Positions 8,122 to 16,228 of a DNA stretch of 64,000 nucleotides are shown here, piece by piece. This DNA is from Hydrogenophaga sp. Lineage in GTDB: Bacteria; Pseudomonadota; Gammaproteobacteria; Burkholderiales; Burkholderiaceae_C. The notes under the pieces are model-generated. The model ran no database searches, was not told where the DNA came from, and saw only the letters and a program-made list of their open reading frames with translations. Position numbers and translations under genes: made by a program. Numbering within the stretch: position 1 is the stretch's first letter; each line of letters opens with the position of its first letter. The stretch covers positions 1 to 64,000 of the forward strand of contig NZ_JADMJO010000063.1 in the NCBI RefSeq assembly GCF_018780385.1. Reading direction: 5' to 3'.

Positions 8122-9013
8122 GATGAACACCGACTACGTGGAGCTCTACGCCGCGCCCACCTGGCAGTGCGTGATGATCTGCTGGGGCACGAAGTATTCG
8201 ACGTCGCTCATCAACAACCTGGTCCGCAGCATCGCTGACAAGGCCTCGTCGCAACCGCGCTTCATCCTCATCTCCGACCGGGAACGCCCCGATCTGGCCG
8301 ATCGCATCGAGCTGGTGCGGTTTCCCGAGTATTGGCTGCAGGACAAGCTCAAGACGTCGGGTTGCCAGGCCAAGCTGGTGATGTTCGACCACGGTATCGT
8401 GCCGACCGACCTGCCCGCGATCTACGTTGACCTGGACACTATCGTTCTGGGCGACCTGGGCACCGGCGTGAACCTGATGAAGAACCGCCGGACCGTGGCC
8501 ATCCTGCAAAGCGCGATCATTCCGTTTGGCTGGGTCGGGCGCACGTTGTACCGCTGGACTAATCGCCGCCGCTATGCGCGCGGTAACTCGTCCTTCGTGA
8601 TCTACCACCCGGCCGAATGCCACTTCATTGCCGAACGTTTCAAGGTGCTGCTCGAGCAGAACCCCCAACTCGAGTTCCGCCCCATGGCGGCCGATGAACG
8701 CTTCATCAGCTGGGTGGCGCAGGAACACATGGTGCCCATTCCCAACTCGTTTGCGGTGAAGTTTCCCGGCGAGTTCATGTTCTATTGGGGCTTCTGGCTT
8801 TACATCAAAGCCCGGTTGCCCTGGGTGCGCAGTCGTCGCCGATCGCTGGTTGCCGTTACGCTCAATGGCTTGATGATCAAGCCCGAGAAGCTGGTGTCGC
8901 TGAAAGAAGGCGACGTGATCGTCGATGAAAAATCCCGCAAGCTGATCTGGAGCGAGAAGACGCTCGGCTTCATGCGGTCCAAAATCCAGGCGTTCTACGC
9001 CGGCTCCCTGTAA
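8111..9013 (+). CDS. Putative glycosyltransferase of unknown specificity
   Basis: This encodes 300 residues. ATG 8111 is supported by GGAGG at 8100-8104 and overlaps the end of neuA by 11 nt. The centre holds IYVDLDTIVLGDL, a DxD-type nucleotide-sugar and metal site as in GT8-like GT-A enzymes, about 105 residues from the start. There is no signal peptide; a hydrophobic aromatic stretch (FMFYWGFWLYIK) near residue 222 may touch the membrane. It lies between CMP-sugar synthetase and synthase genes and so probably acts on the same glycan. No known sialyltransferase family was recognised, and the donor is unknown. Confidence 0.7.
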   Translation: MGNEMNTDYVELYAAPTWQCVMICWGTKYSTSLINNLVRSIADKASSQPRFILISDRERPDLADRIELVRFPEYWLQDKLKTSGCQAKLVMFDHGIVPTDLPAIYVDLDTIVLGDLGTGVNLMKNRRTVAILQSAIIPFGWVGRTLYRWTNRRRYARGNSSFVIYHPAECHFIAERFKVLLEQNPQLEFRPMAADERFISWVAQEHMVPIPNSFAVKFPGEFMFYWGFWLYIKARLPWVRSRRRSLVAVTLNGLMIKPEKLVSLKEGDVIVDEKSRKLIWSEKTLGFMRSKIQAFYAGSL

Positions 9014-9043
9014 TTTCCCGACGCCACCCGGCAAGAGGCTTTT

Positions 9044-10096
9044 ATGAAAATCGCCCACCGCACCATCTCTCCCGCACACCCCCCGCTGGTCATTGCCGAA
9101 ATCGGCATCAACCACGGCGGCAGCCTCGATGTGGCCAAAGGCATGGTGCTGGCCGCGCACCGCGCCGGCTGCGAAATGGTCAAGCACCAGACGCATTTCG
9201 TTGACGACGAGATGACGGACGAGGCCAAACAGATCTTTCCGCCCAACGCCGACAAATCCATCTGGGACGTGATGGAGGAGTGTGCGCTGTCCAAGGACGA
9301 CGAGATCTCGCTCAAGTCGTATGCCGAGTCGCTGGGCCTGATCTACATCTCCACGCCGTTCTCGCGCGCCGCGGCCGACTTCCTGAACGACATCGGTGTG
9401 TCCGCGTTCAAGATCGGATCGGGCGAGTGCAACCATGTGCCGCTGATCCGGCACATCGCCAGCTTCGGTAAGCCCATCATCATGAGCACCGGCATGCAGA
9501 CCATTGACGGCATGCGGCCCTCGGTCAAAGCACTCGACGACTCGGGTGTGGAATACGCGCTGCTGGAGTGCACCAACCTCTACCCGTCGCCACCCGAGAT
9601 CGTGAGCCTGCAAGGCATCACCGAACTGCGCAACGCCTTTCCGCGCGCCGTCATTGGTTTCTCCGACCACAGCATCGGCCCCGAGATGGCGCTCTCCGCC
9701 GTGGCGTTGGGCGCCTGCATCCTGGAGCGCCACTTCACCGACACGCGTTACCGCAAGGGCCCGGACATCTCCTGCTCCATGGACCCGGCCGAGCTCAAAT
9801 TTCTGATTGACCGCTCGCGTGAGATCCACACCGCGCTGAACAACCCCAAGGTGCGCACTGGGCCCGAGGAAGACGTGTACCGCTTCGCGCGCGGCTCCAT
9901 GGTGGCCGACCGCGACCTGCCCGCCGGCCACGTGGTCACGCCCAGCGACATCTGGGCGCGCCGCCCCGGTTCGGGCGAGATTTCCGTGCAGCACTTCGAC
10001 CGCCTCGTGGGCGCGAAGCTCACGCGCGCCGTCAAGCGCAACCAGCAACTGCTGTGGAGCGATCTCGACGGCGTGAAGCCTCTGGCCAACAGCTGA
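9044..10096 (+). CDS. neuB: N-acetylneuraminate (nonulosonic acid) synthase
   Basis: This 350-residue enzyme condenses phosphoenolpyruvate with an N-acetylhexosamine such as ManNAc to form a nine-carbon sugar. The TIM-barrel part starts with IAEIGINHGGSLDVAKGMV and contains KHQTHF, the metal and PEP-binding region IGSGECNHVPLI, STGMQT and GFSDHS. The C-terminal 65 residues form a SAF (antifreeze-like) domain with DLPAGHVVTPSDIWARRPG. AAGAGG precedes the ATG. It works between NeuC and NeuA; which nonulosonic acid is made depends on the substrate supplied. Confidence 0.92.
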   Translation: MKIAHRTISPAHPPLVIAEIGINHGGSLDVAKGMVLAAHRAGCEMVKHQTHFVDDEMTDEAKQIFPPNADKSIWDVMEECALSKDDEISLKSYAESLGLIYISTPFSRAAADFLNDIGVSAFKIGSGECNHVPLIRHIASFGKPIIMSTGMQTIDGMRPSVKALDDSGVEYALLECTNLYPSPPEIVSLQGITELRNAFPRAVIGFSDHSIGPEMALSAVALGACILERHFTDTRYRKGPDISCSMDPAELKFLIDRSREIHTALNNPKVRTGPEEDVYRFARGSMVADRDLPAGHVVTPSDIWARRPGSGEISVQHFDRLVGAKLTRAVKRNQQLLWSDLDGVKPLANS

Positions 10097-10101
10097 TTCG
10101 A

Positions 10102-11220
10102 ATGAGTGCGAAAAAACTGCTCTTCGTCACCGGCACCCGGGCCGATTTCGGCAAGCTTGAGCCGCTCGCGCTGGCCGCACAGCAGGCAGGGTTTGTCGTG
10201 AGCTTCTTCATCACCGGCATGCACATGATGCGGCGTTACGGCGAAACGCGGCTGGAAGTGAAGCGTTTTCCGGGTGCCGAATTCTTCGAGTTCGTGAACC
10301 AGCGCGAAGGCGACGCGCAGGATTTCATTCTCTCCAAGACCATCCTGGGTTTCTCCGATTTCGTGCACGAGCACCGGCCCGATCTGGTGGTGATCCACGG
10401 TGACCGGGTGGAGGCGCTCGCCGCGTCCATCGTCTGCGCCATGAAGTACATCCCCTCGGCGCACATCGAAGGCGGTGAAGTCTCGGGCACCATCGACGAG
10501 AGCATTCGCCACTGCAACACCAAGCTGTGCGCCGCGCATTTCGTGAGCTCTGAAAATGCCCGCCAGCGCGTGCTGGCACTCGGCGAGTCACCCGAGAGCG
10601 TCTACAACATCGGCTCACCCGAACTCGACACCCACGCGCGGCCTTCGGGTGTGACGCTGGCGCAGGTGAAAGAACGCTACGCGATCCCGTTCGACGACTA
10701 CGGCATTGCGATCTTCCACCCCGTGACATCGGAGGCCGACACCATTGGCACCCAGGCGCGGTCATTGTTCGAGCGGCTGGAAACCAGTGGCCGACATTTT
10801 GTTGTGATCGCCCCCAACAACGACCCTGGCACCGAAGACATCTTTGCGGTGCTGGACACCTTGCCCAAGGAGCGCTTCCGCCAGATACCGTCGATGCGCT
10901 TCAACTATTTCTCCGAGCTCATGAAGAATGCAGCCGTGATGGTCGGTAACAGCAGTGCGGGAGTTCGCGAGGCTCCATTTCTAGGTATTCCAAGCCTGGA
11001 TGTGGGCACCCGTCAATACAACAGATCGACCGGCCATTCCATTGATCAGTGCAGTGCATTCGACACAGCATCCATCGACGAATTTCTGCAATCGCGTTGG
11101 AGCCATCGCTTTGCCTCAGACCGTTCTTTTGGCCGAGGCGACGCGGCCGAGCGCTTCGTCATCACGATCCAGGCCGGAGAGTTCTGGTCTCGGCCAACCC
11201 AGAAGATCTTTGCCCAGTGA
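10102..11220 (+). CDS. neuC: Hydrolysing UDP-N-acetylglucosamine 2-epimerase, NeuC type
   Basis: This 372-residue GT-B-fold epimerase releases UDP and forms ManNAc (or a diacetyl derivative) as NeuB substrate. The N-terminus LLFVTGTRADFGKLEPLA is typical of NeuC, followed by VIHGDRVEALA, HIEGGEVSGTIDESIRH and the UDP site VGNSSAGVREAPFLGIP. It starts at ATG 10102, five nt after the neuB stop. No dehydratase, aminotransferase or acetyltransferase for legionaminic or pseudaminic acid lies nearby, so the local gene set is the minimal NeuABC trio. Confidence 0.9.
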   Translation: MSAKKLLFVTGTRADFGKLEPLALAAQQAGFVVSFFITGMHMMRRYGETRLEVKRFPGAEFFEFVNQREGDAQDFILSKTILGFSDFVHEHRPDLVVIHGDRVEALAASIVCAMKYIPSAHIEGGEVSGTIDESIRHCNTKLCAAHFVSSENARQRVLALGESPESVYNIGSPELDTHARPSGVTLAQVKERYAIPFDDYGIAIFHPVTSEADTIGTQARSLFERLETSGRHFVVIAPNNDPGTEDIFAVLDTLPKERFRQIPSMRFNYFSELMKNAAVMVGNSSAGVREAPFLGIPSLDVGTRQYNRSTGHSIDQCSAFDTASIDEFLQSRWSHRFASDRSFGRGDAAERFVITIQAGEFWSRPTQKIFAQ

Positions 11221-12014
11221 ACTTGCGCTCCCCACTCGACGGTTTGTCGGTTGTCTTGATCAACCTTCCCAGGTCCAAAGAAAGACGCGATTGCATGCAG
11301 AAGCGACTGGCGGCGTTGGGGCTCAACTACGAGATACTGCCGGCCATCGACGGTCGGGCGGAACAAGAACGGTTGGCTCAAAACGTCGATGACTCTGCAT
11401 TTCAACGAAACGTCGGGCGTGATGTGTTGCCTGGTGAAATCGGCTGCTATTACTCGCATCTGGCGGCTTGGGAGCGCTTCCTCTCCAGTGGTGAACAGGT
11501 GTTGCTCGTGCTTGAAGACGACGTTGTGTTTCATGACGATTTCATCGAGGCTCTGCAGATGGCCTTGCGCGCCCGCCCTCACTGGGATTTTCTCAAGCTC
11601 AACAAGATCCGAGCCAAACAGCCTGTCTGCCAGGGCCGATTGGGCTCCTACAATCTCAATGCCTATTTGGGGCCCGCGACCGGTCTCGGCGCCTATCTCA
11701 TCCAACGCCCGACTGTCCAACGGCTGCTGCCCCGGATGCTTCCCATCACACGTCCCATCGATCACGAGCTTGACCTCATTTGGCGGCACGACTTTCGTCA
11801 CTTTGGACTGGAGCCGTTTCCCAGCCATGTTCAGGACGATGGCGTGAGCACCATCACGGGTGAACGGTTCCAGAGTGTGAAGAGGTACCCGTTGAGTCGC
11901 CGCTGGCCCAAGTACGCAAAGCAGTTCTATCGGCTGTTGAGCAGACTGATTTACCTTGCGCGGCGTGGCCGCTTGCTGCCCCGTCGAGCCCCACTTCCTC
12001 TGGAAAACAGATGA
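11217..12014 (+). CDS. Glycosyltransferase family 25 (LgtB/LpsA-type)
   Basis: This 265-residue protein starts at a GTG overlapping the neuC stop (GTGA, 11217-11220). The N-terminus VVLINLPRSKERRDCMQKRL and the internal GCYYSHLAAWERFL plus LVLEDDVVFHDDF segments are the GT25 signature of LPS galactosyltransferases and related enzymes, with EDDV acting as the metal-binding motif. The C-terminus is basic (RRGRLLPRRAP), as in peripheral inner-membrane transferases. It likely adds a hexose to LPS or another glycan; acceptor unknown. Confidence 0.85.
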   Translation: MNLRSPLDGLSVVLINLPRSKERRDCMQKRLAALGLNYEILPAIDGRAEQERLAQNVDDSAFQRNVGRDVLPGEIGCYYSHLAAWERFLSSGEQVLLVLEDDVVFHDDFIEALQMALRARPHWDFLKLNKIRAKQPVCQGRLGSYNLNAYLGPATGLGAYLIQRPTVQRLLPRMLPITRPIDHELDLIWRHDFRHFGLEPFPSHVQDDGVSTITGERFQSVKRYPLSRRWPKYAKQFYRLLSRLIYLARRGRLLPRRAPLPLENR

Positions 12015-12139
12015 CTAACGTCAAATCTGCACCTGTTACGCGAGAGCGAAAGAAGAATGATCCCTTGGTCGACAAATGTGTTTGGGAACAGCCATGGGTG
12101 GCGTTGAGACCTTGGCACCCCCCCGGGGGCATTGGGTGA
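12011..12139 (+). CDS. Small coupled ORF (42 residues), unknown
   Basis: An ATG at 12011 overlaps the stop of the GT25 gene (ATGA), and its TGA at 12137-12139 overlaps a GTG at 12136 that opens the next gene (GTGA). The product begins MTNVKSAPVTRERKKNDP and ends WHPPGGIG. It is basic, tryptophan-rich in the second half, and shows no membrane segment or known domain. The 4-nt overlaps at both ends match those of the neighbouring genes, which argues that it is translated. It could equally be a bridging frame that only keeps ribosomes loaded, or a remnant. Confidence 0.42.
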   Translation: MTNVKSAPVTRERKKNDPLVDKCVWEQPWVALRPWHPPGGIG

Positions 12140-13353
12140 CGAGAAGTCAGACCCGCATGGACAGCCTGGCCCGATGGTCCGCTGTGGCACTGATGTTGGG
12201 TGTGCCCACTTCGATTGCATTGGTGAACATCGGGCTCTTTCTGCTCTTGGTCGGTTGGACCTTCTCAGGAAGCTTTGATCGCAAGTTCGCAGTCATCCGT
12301 GCCAATCCGATCACCTTGCCGAGTTTGGCGTTGTTCGGGCTTGTGCTGTTGGGTGTCCTGCACACTGAAGCGCCGGACGCCGTGGTTCGATCACATCTCT
12401 ACGTTTACAGCAAACTTCCCATGATGTTGGTGCTGCTCACGTTGTTCGATGATGTGCTCTGGCGCAGACGAGCTATGGCGGCCTTCGTGATCGGCTCAGT
12501 GATCACCTTGGTGTCAACCTACGCCAACATCTGGATTGAAGTCCCTTGGTCCGATTCGCACGAAAGGGGTTTCGGTGTGACACACCATGTTTTCAACGAC
12601 TACATCGCTCAGGGGCTTGCGATGTCGGTGTTTGTGGCTTGGTGTTTGGCGCAGAACTTCGCCGCGCGGAGCCGCGTCGTGCAAGTGGGGTTTGTCGCGC
12701 TCACTGCGTTGGCTGTCTTCAGCATTACCCATTTGTTGGCTGGGCGAACCGGTCAACTGGTCGTGCTCTCGATGTGTGGTGTCATGGCGTTGGTCAAGGC
12801 GCCTCCTCACTGGCGCTTGCCTGCCGTGCTGGTGGTGATGTTTGGTGGTTGCCTGTTGCTGCTGTCTTCACCTTTGCTGCGTGAGCGGGTGCTGCAAGCA
12901 TGGATGGATTTCAACCTCTACAGCAGTGAGGGCGTGGTGTCCACGTCGATTGGTGCCCGTCTGGATATGTGGAAGAACGCCTGGAACATGTTCCTTGACA
13001 GTCCCTTGTGGGGTCAGGGGACCGGCGGCTATCGCGTAATTTCCAGCCGCATTTACGCCGATGCTTCACAGTGCGGCGTCTCGTGCATTCATCCGCACAA
13101 CCAGTACCTCTTCTTTGCGGTCGAGCACGGTTTGCTGGGTTTGACTGCCTATGGCCTGCTGCTGTGGGCGCTGATTCGGGGTGCCATTCGATGCCAGGGT
13201 GGTGAGCGGGCCATGCTCGCGGGTTTCTCGACAGTGTTGATTCTCGATGGCTTCATCAATGGACCTTTCTGGGTAACCACCGAGCGCCACCTGTTTGCGT
13301 CCATGTTGCCCCTGCTCATGGCCTCCTGGCCCGCAGGCCGCCGTTCAGCATGA
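12136..13353 (+). CDS. O-antigen ligase / polymerase-like membrane protein
   Basis: This protein of about 405 residues has ten or more hydrophobic segments (for example GVPTSIALVNIGLFLLLVGW and LPAVLVVMFGGCLLLL). The large periplasmic loop in the second half contains GARLDMWKNAWNMFLDSPLWGQGTGGYR and HPHNQYLFFAVEHGLLG, the Wzy_C/WaaL signature with the His needed for glycan transfer to lipid A-core. The GTG at 12136 overlaps the preceding small ORF; ATG 12157 is an alternative giving 398 residues, and ATG 12076 is less likely. It probably joins the glycan built by this cluster to its acceptor in the inner membrane. Confidence 0.83.
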   Translation: MTRSQTRMDSLARWSAVALMLGVPTSIALVNIGLFLLLVGWTFSGSFDRKFAVIRANPITLPSLALFGLVLLGVLHTEAPDAVVRSHLYVYSKLPMMLVLLTLFDDVLWRRRAMAAFVIGSVITLVSTYANIWIEVPWSDSHERGFGVTHHVFNDYIAQGLAMSVFVAWCLAQNFAARSRVVQVGFVALTALAVFSITHLLAGRTGQLVVLSMCGVMALVKAPPHWRLPAVLVVMFGGCLLLLSSPLLRERVLQAWMDFNLYSSEGVVSTSIGARLDMWKNAWNMFLDSPLWGQGTGGYRVISSRIYADASQCGVSCIHPHNQYLFFAVEHGLLGLTAYGLLLWALIRGAIRCQGGERAMLAGFSTVLILDGFINGPFWVTTERHLFASMLPLLMASWPAGRRSA

Positions 13354-14447
13354 TTCCATTGTGGAAAATTCAGCGGGAGTGGCAGTCGTTGCAGATGCAG
13401 TTGGATGCGGTGGTCGACCGTATCGTTGGGCCCGCGCGCCAACGGCGGCGAGATGCCGCGTTTCCCTCGGCGCTCAGGGCCTTCGACGGCTCCGACGCAC
13501 TCCACGAGAAGGTGGCCATCTTTCTCGTTTACCAGCCGCATGGGGTGGCGGCAACGGTACGCCAGACCTGTGAGCACTTGAGCTACCGCGGGTACTCCGT
13601 GCTTCTGGTGTCGAACACCCCACTCGGAAATTCCGATCGGGACGATTTGTCCCATGCAGTCTGGCGTTTTGTGGAGCGCGACAATTTCGGGTACGACTTC
13701 GGTGGCTATCGCGACGGAATTCAGTTGCTCCAGCATTGGGGCATTGCGCCGGAGCAGACCTTGGTGCTCAACGACAGCATCTGGTTTCCTGTTCGACCCG
13801 ACGAAACCTTGACTCAGCAGTTTGAGGCTTCTCCGGCGGGCTTCATCGGTGCGTTTCGATTCGTCGACCCACCCGCACACGACACAGAACATGCCGGCAT
13901 CTTTTTGTCTTACATGTTGTGTTTCAAGAAGTCTGTGTGGTTGTCCGACGCGTTTCGCGACTATTGGCGCAACTACATCTGCACCAGCAACAAGATGCTA
14001 ACGGTCAAGCGCGGCGAACGGGGGTTGTCTCGTGCCTTGTTTGCGGCTGGATTGCCCAGCGAAGGTGTTTACTCCCGCGATCGCCTGCTTGCTGCCATCG
14101 CCCGCCAGTCCAATGCATTCTTGCGGCTCGCGCTCAATTACGCAGCCTACACCGACGCCTCATTGCAAGACGAGCGAAATGCCTTGCTGCTTGATTTTGC
14201 AGATCAGGAGTCATGGCGCCTTCGGGCCTTGATCCACATTGAAGCGGTGGCTGTCCGCCGCAATCCGTTGTCGGTGTTTTGTTACGCCAGCATGCACCTG
14301 CTTGGGGTTCCTTTCCTCAAGAAGAACCGCGGAGAGCTTCAAGTTCGCATGCGCCAACAATACGTTCGGGCGGTCACCAATGGCGACCTACCCCACCCAG
14401 GTGAGGCGGCGTGGGCCGAAATTCAGGCGGGAAACAAAAGCGCCTGA
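13350..14447 (+). CDS. RgpF-like polysaccharide biosynthesis protein
   Basis: This 365-residue protein's ATG overlaps the ligase-like gene stop (ATGA, 13350-13353). The central part has VAIFLVYQPHG, ERDNFGYDFGGYRDGIQLL and TLVLNDSIWFPV. This resembles the rhamnan synthesis F (RgpF) family, whose members elongate or modify cell-surface rhamnans and often carry DFxxY...NDS motifs. No membrane segment is obvious. It is the last gene of the plus-strand glycan cluster and ends 9 nt before the convergent tolC stop. Donor and acceptor are unknown. Confidence 0.75.
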   Translation: MIPLWKIQREWQSLQMQLDAVVDRIVGPARQRRRDAAFPSALRAFDGSDALHEKVAIFLVYQPHGVAATVRQTCEHLSYRGYSVLLVSNTPLGNSDRDDLSHAVWRFVERDNFGYDFGGYRDGIQLLQHWGIAPEQTLVLNDSIWFPVRPDETLTQQFEASPAGFIGAFRFVDPPAHDTEHAGIFLSYMLCFKKSVWLSDAFRDYWRNYICTSNKMLTVKRGERGLSRALFAAGLPSEGVYSRDRLLAAIARQSNAFLRLALNYAAYTDASLQDERNALLLDFADQESWRLRALIHIEAVAVRRNPLSVFCYASMHLLGVPFLKKNRGELQVRMRQQYVRAVTNGDLPHPGEAAWAEIQAGNKSA

Positions 14448-14456
14448 CGGCAGGGC

Positions 14457-15815
14457 TCACTTCGCCAGCAGCGAATTGATCGGCAGCAGATCCTCGGGCA
14501 CCAGCCTGCCGCTGGACTGCTTCAGGCGCAGCCCGCCGAGCAACACGTTGTAGCGGGCCTGGGCCAGATCGCGCTTGGTCTGGAACAACTGGCTCTGTGC
14601 GTTGAGCACGTCGATGTTGATGCGCACACCCACCTGGTAGCCCAGGCGGTTGGCGTCCAGGGCGCTCTGGCTGGAAACCTCTGCGGCTTCCAGCGCCTTC
14701 ACCTGGCCCTGGCCCGAGAGCACGCCGAGGAACGCGCTGCGCGTGGCCAGATCAATGCCGCGCTTGGCGGCTTCCAGGTCGGTGCGGGCCTTGTCTTCGA
14801 GCGACAGGGTCTCCTTCACCCGGTTCTGGATGGCGTAACCGGCGAACAGCGGCATGTTGAACTGCACGCCGATGCTGGCGTTGTTGCTGCGCACCGTGTT
14901 CTGTGCGAGGGATGTGGTGGATGGCGCGCGGGCCACTTGGTACTGCGCCACCAGATCCACGGTGGGTTTGTGGCCGGCTTCGGCCTTGCGGGTCTCCAGC
15001 TGCGCGATCTCCAGCCCGCGCGTGGCTTGCAGGATGGTGGGGTGGGTCTCGTCGTTGAGTGCCACCCAGGCTTGCGGATCGGCGGGCAGCAGCGGCGGCA
15101 GCACGACGGGCGCCACCAGCGGCTTCGGCGTCACGCCCACCCGGCCCACCAGCTGGTCCAGCGTCAGCTGCTTGACGCGCAGGTCGTTCTCGGCGGCGAT
15201 CTCCTGCGCCACCACGAGGTCGAAGCTGGCCTGCGCTTCGCGTGAGTCGGTCACGGTGGTGGTGCCGACCTCGAAGTTGCGCTTGGCTGCGGCGAGCTGC
15301 TCGGCCACGGCGGTTTTCTGGGCGCGCACGAAGGCCAGTGTGTCGGTGGCCGCGAGCACGTCGAAATAGGCCTGCGTGGTGCGAACGATCAGGTCTTGCT
15401 CTGCCAGGGTGAGCGTGGCCTTGGCCACGTCCACCGAGAGCAGCGCCTGGTCGTTGATGAGTTTGTTGACTGGGCGGTACAGCGGCTGGCTGGCAGCGAG
15501 CGTGGCGCTCTGGCTGTTGCTGGTGGTGTCCGCACCACCGTTGATCTCGCGCCGGGCCCAGCTGGCCGCCGCGCCCAGGCCCACTTCGGGCAGCAGGCCG
15601 GCTTTGGCCTGGTCTGCGCGGAAGAGGTCGGCTTCGAACTGCGAACGGGCCGACAGGTAGGTGGCATCAAAGCCGCGCGCTGCCTCGTAGAGTTCCACCA
15701 GGCTTTGGGCCTGCGCTCCCGTGGCAGCGCCCAGGGCCAACCAGGTGGCCACGGCCAGACGGCTCACGGCGAAGGGTCGACCCAGGGTGGGGACGGGTGC
15801 GTGCGGGACGGTCAT
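14457..15815 (-). CDS. tolC: TolC-family outer-membrane efflux protein
   Basis: This 452-residue protein forms the outer-membrane channel of tripartite efflux or type I secretion systems. A signal peptide is visible (LAVATWLALGAATGAQA, cleavage before QSLVELYEAA), followed by the TolC repeat structure with ARSQFEADLFRADQAKAGLLPEVG and, in the second half, GYQVGVRINIDVLNAQSQLF. The ATG at 15815 has AAGGAA upstream at good spacing. It is the last gene of the minus-strand series tetR, adaptor, RND pump, methyltransferase, rhodanese, tolC, and is the likely exit duct of that pump. Confidence 0.92.
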   Translation of the reverse strand: MTVPHAPVPTLGRPFAVSRLAVATWLALGAATGAQAQSLVELYEAARGFDATYLSARSQFEADLFRADQAKAGLLPEVGLGAAASWARREINGGADTTSNSQSATLAASQPLYRPVNKLINDQALLSVDVAKATLTLAEQDLIVRTTQAYFDVLAATDTLAFVRAQKTAVAEQLAAAKRNFEVGTTTVTDSREAQASFDLVVAQEIAAENDLRVKQLTLDQLVGRVGVTPKPLVAPVVLPPLLPADPQAWVALNDETHPTILQATRGLEIAQLETRKAEAGHKPTVDLVAQYQVARAPSTTSLAQNTVRSNNASIGVQFNMPLFAGYAIQNRVKETLSLEDKARTDLEAAKRGIDLATRSAFLGVLSGQGQVKALEAAEVSSQSALDANRLGYQVGVRINIDVLNAQSQLFQTKRDLAQARYNVLLGGLRLKQSSGRLVPEDLLPINSLLAK

Positions 15816-15856
15816 GGAGTTCCTTTGATACGAATGGCGGGACATGGAGTGGGCGG

Positions 15857-16207
15857 TCAATAGACCGGGACACCCGGGTCGCGTTCCTGCGACCAGGCGT
15901 GGATGCCGCCATGGATGTTCACGACCTGTGTGAATCCCTGGTTCATCAGAAAGTTCGCCACCTGCGCGCTGCGCATGCCGTGGTGACACAGGCAGGCAAT
16001 GGGTTGATCGCGGTCGAGCTCGGAGAGCCGCTCGGGCACGCTGCGCATGGGGATGTGCCGCAGCTCGAAACCCTCGGCCTTGACCGAGGCGGTCTGCAGT
16101 TCCCAGGGTTCGCGCACGTCGAGCACGACCGGCATGCGGCCCGCCGGTGTTTCGCTGGCCGCCTGTGCGAGCCAGTCGTCGAGCTGTGCGGGTTGAATCG
16201 CTTTCAT
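15857..16207 (-). CDS. Rhodanese-like domain protein
   Basis: This is a 116-residue single rhodanese domain. The active-site loop CLCHHGMRSAQVA contains the Cys expected to carry a persulfide, and VLDVREPWELQTA is the CH2A-type motif. An AAGGA lies 5 nt before the ATG at 16207, which favours it over the ATG at 16213. Such small proteins transfer sulfane sulfur; the acceptor is unknown. It sits between a methyltransferase and tolC, an arrangement I recall as common in betaproteobacteria. Confidence 0.88.
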   Translation of the reverse strand: MKAIQPAQLDDWLAQAASETPAGRMPVVLDVREPWELQTASVKAEGFELRHIPMRSVPERLSELDRDQPIACLCHHGMRSAQVANFLMNQGFTQVVNIHGGIHAWSQERDPGVPVY

Positions 16208-16228
16208 GGACATCCTTGAAGGAAGACT

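Noticed and set aside
12117..12130. C/G run near 12120 as another copy of the palindromic repeat family.
   Set aside because: Only the short CCCCC-GGGGG core is shared, with no flanking similarity.
12076..12156. ATG 12076 as start of the ligase-like protein.
   Set aside because: No ribosome site, a polar extension, and it would ignore the exact GTGA overlap at 12136.
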